From positions 1-15,797 of the forward strand of contig JAUXHY010000006.1 in NCBI GenBank assembly GCA_030621275.1: DNA of 15,797 nucleotides, read 5' to 3'. The DNA comes from a bacterium. GTDB taxonomy: Bacteria; Fidelibacterota; Marinisomatia; Marinisomatales; JAHJCW01. The position numbers and the translations under genes are program-made. The stretch's first letter is position 1; each line of letters starts with the position of its first letter. The notes below the pieces were generated by a model. It was not told the origin of the DNA, made no database searches, and was given only the letters and a program-made list of their open reading frames with translations. Positions 1-5,815 of the stretch are shown in pieces.

Positions 1-598
1 TTACCCATTTTACGGGGGCGGTTATATTGGGTATACAACGACCATTTCGATAATGGGTCACTTTCAAGTTCTCCGCCATCCAAAGTTGCTTGCCTATTAT
101 AACAGTTTTGTACCGATTCCCGTCTACGTCGATGCATTTGGCAGGAATTATTGTTTCCTTTTGGCTTTTTCGTGATTTAGCTGAAGCTTTCAGTTGTTTT
201 ACTACTGATTCTCCCAGATTTTTAAGGACATCGTCCTTTGAATTCTGGATACAATTTTGTATCGGATTAATTGCATGTGTATTCACGATTTTGCCAAGAG
301 ATCTGATTACCGCACTCTTTACATTTCCATCCGGATCTGACAGAGCTTTAATCAAAGATTTGTTTACCCTTTTATCATCATAATGAGCCAATAATTCAAC
401 TGCAGAATAGCGGGCGTAATTATTTCCGACTTCAATCACTGTTGTAAGCGGCACAATTAACCTTTAATCTTTCTTTTCGGCTAAATCAGCTAGTTCTGCT
501 GCAGCTTCTGATTGATTGGAATCAGACTTTAAAACCTTAACAAGTTCAAGTATTTTTTCAATATTAGACGCGTCATTTGTTAGATTAGAAGTTTTCAT
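1..598 (-). pseudogene. HEAT-repeat / FISUMP-domain protein, interrupted by an in-frame TAA and cut by the window edge
   Basis: The gene starts at ATG 598 behind a strong ribosome binding site and reads MKTSNLTNDASNIEKI for 44 codons to TAA at 464-466. The same frame then stays open to the window edge. Beyond the stop come HEAT-like helices ([18 protein letters not shown], then [20 protein letters not shown]), a basic linker, and the start of a FISUMP domain with [20 protein letters not shown] and [11 protein letters not shown]. The stop falls inside a HEAT unit: LAEKKD-stop-RLIVPL is what DKRLIVPL would become through AAA to TAA. HEAT repeats mediate protein-protein contacts, and FISUMP is a domain of unknown function common in secreted or surface proteins of Fibrobacter and relatives. 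No signal peptide is visible on the 44-residue product. It may be a recent pseudogene, a sequencing error, or two products, since a GTG with its own AAGG box follows the stop. The C-terminus lies outside the window. Confidence 0.72.
452..466 (-). promoter_or_regulatory. Possible translational restart: stop codon, AAGG box and GTG
   Basis: On the minus strand the sequence reads AAAGATTAAAGGTTAATTGTG. The TAA stop (464-466) is directly followed by an AAGG-type Shine-Dalgarno box (461-464), and after 6 nt by an in-frame GTG (452-454). Ribosomes finishing the 44-codon product could restart here and make the HEAT-FISUMP portion. The spacing is right for this, but the arrangement could be chance. 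Confidence 0.3.
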
Positions 599-769
599 TT
601 TAAGTATCTCCTAGAAAAATGATATCAAATATTTGTAAAAAAATAGATAACGATTGGGTATAACTAATATTTATAACGAATTTTCATAATAAAATATTAA
701 TAATCAAATGTAATTAAAAGTTAACATTTTATAATAATTTACATTAGTATTAATATAGAGAATAATTTG
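599..769. promoter_or_regulatory. Divergent, very AT-rich promoter region
   Basis: This 171-nt gap separates the start codons of the minus-strand HEAT-FISUMP gene and the plus-strand reductase, so it should carry promoters for both. For the plus strand there is a perfect TATAAT at 730-735, which would give a leader of about 28 nt before ATG 770. No convincing -35 box lies 16-18 nt before it. No operator-like inverted repeat stands out. Confidence 0.35.
607..612 (-). promoter_or_regulatory. Ribosome binding site of the HEAT-FISUMP gene
   Basis: AGGAGA lies 8 nt upstream of ATG 598 on the minus strand. It is the best Shine-Dalgarno sequence in the window and fixes that start codon. It also shows that this organism uses such sites, although most genes inside the purine operon have none. 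Confidence 0.7.
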
Positions 770-1216
770 ATGAAAGTAATCTTAATAGCAGCAATTACAC
801 TTGACGGACATATTGCCCGTCGAAGCGATGAAGCGATAACTTGGTCTAAAGATTTAAAACTATTTAAGAAACAGACAATGGGATATCCTGTGATAATGGG
901 ATCCAATACGGAAAAGACTCTCGCAGTTGAACTTAAAGGTCGTGAAAAAATAGTTATTCATCGAAATGATAATGCAAAGGAAATATTGGGCGAATTAGAT
1001 GCAGAAAAATGTTTTATTATTGGTGGTGGAATGACTTACACAAAATTTGCACCATTTTTAACGCACATGTATCTTACTCCACACCCTATTGTATTTGGAA
1101 AAGGAATACAACTATTTCCGAATTTAAAAGAAGAGATATCCTTAAAATTTATCCGAAAAGTTACTGTCGATAAAGCTGACGGGATATTCCAATTTCAATA
1201 TAAAGTAATCAGATAA
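770..1216 (+). CDS. Dihydrofolate reductase / RibD C-terminal-family reductase
   Basis: This is a 148-residue NAD(P)H-dependent reductase of the DHFR/RibD_C fold. The N-terminal half is DHFR-like: IAAITLDGHIA, then TWSKDLKLFKK with W25 and D28 in the places of the DHFR active-site Trp and acidic residue, then GYPVIMGSNT, where DHFR usually has MGRKT. FIIGGGMTYTKF (82-93) is the glycine-rich cofactor segment. The C-terminal half (YLTPHPIVFGKGIQLFP) looks more like RibD_C or archaeal pyrimidine reductases. A TTG lies directly before ATG 770, and I chose the ATG because the conserved strand begins MKVILIAA. Only a weak GAG box precedes it. The gene converges on mutM with no spacer. The substrate could be dihydrofolate or a pteridine/riboflavin intermediate, and the sequence does not settle which. 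Confidence 0.8.
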   Translation: MKVILIAAITLDGHIARRSDEAITWSKDLKLFKKQTMGYPVIMGSNTEKTLAVELKGREKIVIHRNDNAKEILGELDAEKCFIIGGGMTYTKFAPFLTHMYLTPHPIVFGKGIQLFPNLKEEISLKFIRKVTVDKADGIFQFQYKVIR

Positions 1217-2035
1217 CTAAATTTTTTGACAGTGTGGGCAAATATGTGTGCCACGCTGTGCAACCCTAATTTTTTCAATAACAGTCTTGCAGCGCGGACA
1301 TTTTTTGTCTTGGCGTCCAAAAACCTGTAACTGTTCTCTAAAATTCCCCTTTTCCCCTTCGCCAAAATAAAAATTAATTATAGTAGTTCCTTGATTGTCA
1401 ATAGCGGTTTGCAAAAGTCTTTGAATTGCAGCATGTAATACATTTGATTTTTTTCTACTTACCACTGAACTAATCTGTTGAGGATGTAACCGTGCAAACC
1501 AAAGGGCTTCATCAACATAAATATTTCCAAGACCCGCTATGAACCCCTGATCTAACAAAAGTGGTTTAAGTTGACGTTTATTTTTATGCAAATTATTATA
1601 TAGCCAATCTCCGGTAAAATCTTTTGATAACGGTTCAACGCCCAACTTATTATTAATGTAATCCATAGAATCATAATAATAAAGTCTTCCGAATTTTCTG
1701 TAATCCTTAAAATATAAAGACGCTTTATCAGTGAAATTTATGATTGCAGTAAGATGCTTAAGTTTATCATCTTCAGATAATTTTAATAATAATCTTCCGG
1801 TCATTCGAAGGTGAATTAAGAGAAATCCATTATCAAAATTGAGGGCAATGTATTTTCCTCTGCGGGTAACATCAATTATAGATTGTCCGGCAACCAATTT
1901 ATTAAATCGCTTTGGCGTGTGGGTTGCTAAAACTTTATCATAATTATTTTGAGGAATAACACCTTGTATTATCTTTCCTACAATATTGGGACGGACATAA
2001 CGTACGACAGTTTCTACTTCAGGAAGTTCAGGCAT
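1217..2035 (-). CDS. mutM: Formamidopyrimidine-DNA glycosylase (Fpg/MutM)
   Basis: This bifunctional base-excision repair enzyme removes 8-oxoguanine and formamidopyrimidines from DNA and nicks the abasic site by beta,delta-elimination. The 272-residue protein has all the hallmarks. It begins MPELPEVETV, and after Met removal P2 is the catalytic amine and E3 the catalytic acid. K61 sits in the RRGKY turn, and LIHLRMTGRL lies in the N-terminal beta-sandwich. The helix-two-turn-helix segment is GFIAGLGNIYVDEALW. The C-terminal zinc finger has C246-x2-C249 and C266-x2-C269, with R261 in QRGTHICPHC. Length is normal for the family. No clear ribosome binding site precedes ATG 2035, but MPELPE must be the N-terminus for activity. 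Its stop (TAG, 1217-1219) directly abuts the stop of the opposing reductase gene. Confidence 0.96.
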   Translation of the reverse strand: MPELPEVETVVRYVRPNIVGKIIQGVIPQNNYDKVLATHTPKRFNKLVAGQSIIDVTRRGKYIALNFDNGFLLIHLRMTGRLLLKLSEDDKLKHLTAIINFTDKASLYFKDYRKFGRLYYYDSMDYINNKLGVEPLSKDFTGDWLYNNLHKNKRQLKPLLLDQGFIAGLGNIYVDEALWFARLHPQQISSVVSRKKSNVLHAAIQRLLQTAIDNQGTTIINFYFGEGEKGNFREQLQVFGRQDKKCPRCKTVIEKIRVAQRGTHICPHCQKI

Positions 2036-2333
2036 ATATTAATATAGTAATTTGTTAGTACAATATTATTAAAAAGAAGAGTTAATTGGAACTGTTAATA
2101 TTAATTAGAAAAACGATAAATGAAAACCCCAGAGTATCTTTACTGTAAAATAATTTTAATTGATATGTCAGGGATTCAGCGGGTGTCACAATTTGATTCA
2201 CAAGGTGTATCATAACGAAACACACCACAAACACCACGCCAAGCCTAATTCGATAGTTATATTGAAGTTACTGCTTTGGCACAATATTTGATACATATCT
2301 TATAAGACAAGCAATGATAATACAACTACATGA
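2036..2333. other. Intergenic region upstream of mutM with nested inverted repeats
   Basis: I find no gene here. The part next to 2035 should hold the mutM promoter, but no clear -35/-10 pair is visible. Between 2179 and 2280 inverted repeats accumulate. GCGGGTGT (2179-2186) faces ACACCACGC (2231-2239). Inside it GGTGT (2204-2208) faces ACACC (2222-2226). GCCAAGC (2238-2244) faces GCTTTGGC (2273-2280). This could be a small structured RNA or a regulatory region. The stems are short and imperfect. Confidence 0.35.
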
Positions 2334-2351
2334 ATGAAAAAGGAATTACAA

Positions 2352-2582
2352 ATGATACAGAAAACAGCCCAGAAGGATAACATTAATTCATTTAATTGCT
2401 TTTTTGATTCAAGTAGTTTTCAAAATGAATTTGCTAATAAGAATGGTTTTATAAGTTTTGATAAATTAGTCAATGCCGGTGGTTCTGGTGAAATGAATGC
2501 GTTAAGCGCATCGCGCTACATAAGAATTACGGAGGGTGTAACCCTTTTTGGGAGGGGGAAGCAAAAACCCAAAACTTGGTGA
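2352..2582 (+). CDS. Small hypothetical ORF (76 aa), doubtful
   Basis: I do not recognise this protein. An in-frame ATG exists at 2334, but ATG 2352 is the better start because AAGGA stands 7 nt in front of it. The product begins MIQKTAQKDNINSFN, has a polar middle, then NAGGSGEMNALSASRYI, and ends in a basic tail, FGRGKQKPKTW. It has no membrane segment and no cysteine pair. The GG after FDKLVNA loosely recalls double-glycine leader peptides, but the leader consensus is not met. The last third of the frame lies in sequence rich in inverted repeats, so the coding appearance there may be accidental. There is no neighbour in the same unit. Confidence 0.25.
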   Translation: MIQKTAQKDNINSFNCFFDSSSFQNEFANKNGFISFDKLVNAGGSGEMNALSASRYIRITEGVTLFGRGKQKPKTW

Positions 2583-2596
2583 GGCACGCTATAGCG
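2505..2596 (+). repeat. Cluster of short perfect inverted repeats
   Basis: Four small palindromic units follow one another: AGCGC-atc-GCGCT (2505-2517), AGGGT-gta-ACCCT (2533-2545), TTTTGGG (2546-2552) facing CCCAAAA (2568-2574), and the perfect palindrome CGCTATAGCG (2587-2596). The segment is visibly richer in G+C than its surroundings. It shares CTAC/TAAGAAT and GGGGGAAGC with the long hairpin at 2677-2774. Confidence 0.5.
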
Positions 2597-2676
2597 ACAT
2601 CAACCCCGGCATTGACTATTATTGTTAAAGCAATATTGTATGAAAGATTGTAAAGATATTTGAAAAAACAGATTAG

Positions 2677-2774
2677 CTAAACAATATGTGTGTTTTCTAC
2701 TAAGAATAATGGGAATTGGCTATTGCGAGCGGGGGAAGCTAATTCCTGTTATTTTGTAGAAAAACATTGTTAAG
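2677..2774 (+). ncRNA. Long stem-loop: candidate structured RNA or terminator-like element
   Basis: The inner stem pairs 2703-2721 with 2737-2755, 19 consecutive pairs of which 15 are Watson-Crick and 4 are G.U. After a 2-nt bulge, TTTTCTAC (2693-2700) pairs with GTAGAAAA (2756-2763). Beyond an asymmetric internal loop, AACAAT (2680-2685) pairs with ATTGTT (2766-2771), plus two outer pairs. The loop is ATTGCGAGCGGGGGA. The wobble pairs exist only if the plus strand is transcribed. On the minus strand they become C-A mismatches. A run of seven T at 2778-2784 follows closely, so a large intrinsic terminator for a plus-strand transcript is the simplest alternative to a separate RNA gene or a small palindromic mobile element. 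Confidence 0.5.
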
Positions 2775-3059
2775 AAATTTTTTTAACTAAATATGAGATG
2801 AATAAAAAAAATAGAAAATAAAAAAAAATTACCCCCGAAGTCCAGGAGCACAGGTTCCCTACTTACAATAAAACTAACCTTTGTGACTCTCTTATTATTA
2901 AATCAATAAACTCACCTTTGAAAATATCTTGGACAAACTAGTGCGCTCTCATTAAAACAGAAAATCACCATTCTGTTTTGGGGGCGCACTACTATATTCA
3001 TATATAAATATAGTATTATTGTTTCTAGTTGCTATGAACAAGTAATTTCATCGGGTTAA
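2775..3059. other. Intergenic leader region upstream of the acylase gene
   Basis: This stretch has no credible gene. After the T7 run (2778-2784) it is an A-rich tract, then sequence starting ACCCCCGAAGTCCAGG, then the stem-loops described separately at 2939-3015. The promoter and leader of the acylase-GDPD unit should be here, but I cannot pick out a convincing -35/-10 pair. TATAGT at 3009-3014 is the best -10-like string. Confidence 0.4.
2939..3015 (+). promoter_or_regulatory. Two adjoining stem-loops in the leader of the acylase gene
   Basis: TAGTGCGC (2939-2946) pairs with GCGCACTA (2984-2991). AAAACAGAA (2954-2962) pairs with TTCTGTTTT (2971-2979). Between them TCTC (2947-2950) can pair with GGGG (2980-2983) using two G.U pairs, leaving only an ATT bulge, for about 21 pairs around an 8-nt loop. 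Directly after it, TACTATATT (2990-2998) pairs with AATATAGTA (3007-3015) around CATATATA. The element ends 44 nt before ATG 3060. No T run follows, so it is not a standard terminator. A regulatory leader or a protein-binding site is possible. Confidence 0.45.
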
Positions 3060-5018
3060 ATGATGAAATATTTTAAATACATACTAGTAATTGTACCACT
3101 GTTAATTTTACTGACATTCCTAACCGTCAAACTGTATTTCCATTATGATGTTCCTGAATACTATGGCACTCAAGTACTGGAAGAATTACAAGATACGGTT
3201 GAGGTTTTTACAGATTCTTATGGAGTTCCTCATGTTTTTGCTCAAAATAATGAAGATTTGTTCTATACAGCAGGATATATAATTGCTCGGGAACGATTGT
3301 TTCAACTATCGTTATTGGCAGCTGTAGCGCGTGGTGAAATTTCAAGAATACTTGGAGGTGGTTACACCGAACACGATGATTATATAAAACAGAATAAACC
3401 ATTTTCAATAAACCATGGTAGTATGTCAACAATTAATTCTGAAAACGAATTATTAATTCAAGCTTACTGTTCAGGTATAAATTCCTGGGTTGATGAAACG
3501 AAAGGAACGTTACCGCTTTCTTTTAAAATATTGAATACAAAGCCTCTCAAGTGGACATCATTGGATGTAATTAATGTTGTTTCAATGATGACTAGCACTC
3601 TTTACCAGAATAGAAAAGCAGAATGGTTTTTAAATACAATCGGACAATATTTTGGAGATACAAAGCTTCTAGAAATGCTGGATGTTGATACTTTTAATCA
3701 GATAAATGTGGAAAAGTATTTTTCAATTGATTCCATTAATAAAGACAATTTGGATTTAGAAAATCAAATATGGGAGCTAGTTGGTGCTACCGGTTCATTG
3801 CCACAAAACGAGGTGGTGATAATACCAAAAGAGCAAACGGCTTACCAAAAACCTATTCTTATATTTGAGGATATTTGGGGTTTGCAACAACCCGCAAAAT
3901 GGTATGACATACATCTTGTTGGAGGCGATTATAATATAGAAGGTGCTGTAATTCCCGGTTTTCCAATACCATTGGTAGGGAAAAACGATAATATTGCTTG
4001 GGCACTGTTGGAACAATTAACGGTTGAAAATATTAACACCCTATTTTATATTGCTGAGGGTAAATTTAATTTGAACCAAAACAATATATTTGATATGTCA
4101 ATCAGCTATGTAGATACAACTGGATTTTATAGTGACCAAAAAGAATATTCACAGCGGTTTAAATTATTACAAGAAAGTTTCGCTGATTTGGATAAGATAT
4201 ATATTAATGATGTTGTAAATATACTATCTGAAACAAAAAACCCAGGGAAATCCGAAATTGCACAAAGAATAGCAAAAATATATTTAGATAATAATCGTTC
4301 TAATAAGATGTCTATGAATATGTTATATGAATGGGATGGTAACGAGTCGGTATTCTCATCGGAAGCATTCTTAATAAATATTATTTATACAAAATTATTA
4401 AAAAATCTATTTATGGATGAGTTTTCGTTAGTTGGAGAAGATGTTTTTGATATATTTATCAGACTGCCTATTCTTGCCGAACAAAGTATAAATATGATTC
4501 TAAATAACAATGAATCCAGCTGGATTGATAATATTAAAACTGTGAGTTATCAAGAAAAATTAATTGAAATAGTTATTAAATCAGTTGATGAAGCTATCAA
4601 TGAAATCGAAAGTGATTTTGGAGAAAATATTTTAAGCTGGCAATGGGACAAGGTCCATACTAAAATATATAAACATATTTTACATAACAATTCAATTATT
4701 GCAAAATTGTACAATTTAAATGTTGGTCCATTTGACGGTTATGGCTCAAATAGTAATTTAAAGGTTAGTGAATATAATTTTGATAATTCATATAATCAAA
4801 TTTCCGGAACAAGCCTGCGAAGAATATTTGATTTATCTGATATGAGCACAAGCTACTCTATATTACCCACAGGGCAATCAGGTTTACCTAAAAGCGGTCA
4901 TTATACTGACCAAGTAAAATTGTTTAACGAACACAGTTTCCGCAAGATAGAATTCGATGAGACAGTAATGCGAAATAGTGACCAATATCAAAAATTAGTT
5001 TTGTATCCTGCGAAATGA
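3060..5018 (+). CDS. Membrane-anchored penicillin acylase-family (Ntn hydrolase, S45) protein with degenerate active site
   Basis: This 652-residue S45-like protein is shorter than the usual 750-800. Residues 7-26 form a hydrophobic anchor or uncleaved signal (YILVIVPLLILLTFLTVKLY), so the rest should lie outside the cytoplasmic membrane. The family's N-terminal signature is clear: DSYGVPHVFAQNNEDL, then AGYIIARERLFQ and ARGEISRILGG. So is its C-terminal part: DGYGSNSNLKVSEYN, GTSLRRIFDLSD, PTGQSGLPKSGHYTDQ. Active homologues cleave themselves before a Ser in a G-S-N-x-W motif, and that Ser is the nucleophile. Here the matching place is G245-S246-L-P-Q, without Asn or Trp. The oxyanion Asn after IAWG.T appears as E318 (IAWALLEQ). 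It may have a changed or lost acylase activity. It overlaps the GDPD gene by ATGA, so the two are probably co-expressed. Two ATGs (3060, 3063) are possible starts, neither with a good ribosome binding site. Confidence 0.85.
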   Translation: MMKYFKYILVIVPLLILLTFLTVKLYFHYDVPEYYGTQVLEELQDTVEVFTDSYGVPHVFAQNNEDLFYTAGYIIARERLFQLSLLAAVARGEISRILGGGYTEHDDYIKQNKPFSINHGSMSTINSENELLIQAYCSGINSWVDETKGTLPLSFKILNTKPLKWTSLDVINVVSMMTSTLYQNRKAEWFLNTIGQYFGDTKLLEMLDVDTFNQINVEKYFSIDSINKDNLDLENQIWELVGATGSLPQNEVVIIPKEQTAYQKPILIFEDIWGLQQPAKWYDIHLVGGDYNIEGAVIPGFPIPLVGKNDNIAWALLEQLTVENINTLFYIAEGKFNLNQNNIFDMSISYVDTTGFYSDQKEYSQRFKLLQESFADLDKIYINDVVNILSETKNPGKSEIAQRIAKIYLDNNRSNKMSMNMLYEWDGNESVFSSEAFLINIIYTKLLKNLFMDEFSLVGEDVFDIFIRLPILAEQSINMILNNNESSWIDNIKTVSYQEKLIEIVIKSVDEAINEIESDFGENILSWQWDKVHTKIYKHILHNNSIIAKLYNLNVGPFDGYGSNSNLKVSEYNFDNSYNQISGTSLRRIFDLSDMSTSYSILPTGQSGLPKSGHYTDQVKLFNEHSFRKIEFDETVMRNSDQYQKLVLYPAK

Positions 5019-5815
5019 TCTTCATTATATTATTTGTAGCATTTGTCTTATTATCAATAAGACACCTATTTTTCTGGAAAGGTATGGATTTTAGTCCGCG
5101 GTACAGTAATAAACCAATCTTTTTTGGACATCGCGGTGAACGTAATAAAGCACCGGAGAACACTATTGCTTCGTATCGCTCTGCGATAAAAAATGGCTTG
5201 AATGCTATAGAATTAGATGTGATGATGACAAAAGATGAAAAATTAGTTTGTTCACATAATTTTGATTTGGAACGAGAAACTAATGGGAATGGATTTATTG
5301 ATGATATTGATTATAAAGACTTAGCAAAAGTAAAAACTGGCACACGATTTACAATATCTAAACAAGAGGTAGTTCCATTACTATTAGACGTAGTTAAGTT
5401 GCTGCCGAAAAATATTTTAATTAATATAGAGATCAAGACAAAAAGCATATTTGATTTAAAAGTTGCTATTAAAGTTGCTAAATTAATTCAAAATGGAAAA
5501 ATTTCTCAAAGAGTCATAGTATCCAGTTTTAATCCGTTAGTTCCACGAATTGTAAAATTAGTTTCAAAATCGATTCCAACAGGCTTTATTTACGAGCAAG
5601 CTAAATATTTCAAGGGTGTTTTTATTGCACAACCGGATTCTTTACATCCTGAAGCGGAATTCATTACAGACAAGTTGGTTAAGTTTTGCAAAAGGAGAAA
5701 TATGCGAATTAATGCTTGGACGGTGAATAATGTTTATGCTAGAGATTGGTTAAACAGTAAAAACATTGATGGAATTATTACCGATAATCCCACCTTGGCA
5801 GAAAAAATAAATTAG
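5015..5815 (+). CDS. Glycerophosphodiester phosphodiesterase, membrane-anchored
   Basis: GDPD-family TIM-barrel enzymes hydrolyse glycerophosphodiesters to sn-glycerol 3-phosphate and an alcohol, using a metal ion. The 266-residue protein starts with a hydrophobic segment (MIFIILFVAFVLLSI, residues 1-15), which suggests membrane attachment. The catalytic core follows: FFGHRGERNKAPENT with H39-R40 and E48-N49, IELDVMMTKD with E66 and D68, and H81 in VCSHNFDL. Later family segments are NIEIKTK, VSSFNP, AWTVNN and GIITDNP. The start codon lies inside the acylase stop (ATGA, 5015-5018), so translation is probably coupled. Substrate is not evident. Phospholipid head-group turnover is usual, while some relatives act on lysophospholipids. 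The stop overlaps the purH stop on the other strand by 4 nt. Confidence 0.93.
   Translation: MIFIILFVAFVLLSIRHLFFWKGMDFSPRYSNKPIFFGHRGERNKAPENTIASYRSAIKNGLNAIELDVMMTKDEKLVCSHNFDLERETNGNGFIDDIDYKDLAKVKTGTRFTISKQEVVPLLLDVVKLLPKNILINIEIKTKSIFDLKVAIKVAKLIQNGKISQRVIVSSFNPLVPRIVKLVSKSIPTGFIYEQAKYFKGVFIAQPDSLHPEAEFITDKLVKFCKRRNMRINAWTVNNVYARDWLNSKNIDGIITDNPTLAEKIN

Noticed and set aside
90..383. Plus-strand reading frame of 97 codons
   Set aside because: It lies opposite the HEAT-FISUMP frame, whose protein is clearly recognisable. The plus-strand translation has no family features.
2204..2235. CRISPR-like array from the repeated GGTGT/ACACC units
   Set aside because: The repeats are only 5 bp, partly inverted, and unevenly spaced. 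No cas gene is present.
2677..2775. Integron attC recombination site (imperfect ~100-bp palindrome with outer AAC/GTT arms)
   Set aside because: GCTAAAC on the left and GTTAAGA on the right nearly match the R-box consensus, but both break it at one position. The second motif copy has no matching boxes, and no integrase or cassette-like gene is present.
2820..2940. tRNA, tmRNA or purine riboswitch in the intergenic region
   Set aside because: AGGAGCACAGGTTCC suggested a T-arm at first, but there is no cloverleaf, no CCA end and no riboswitch core. A purine riboswitch would also be expected upstream of the operon, right of this window.
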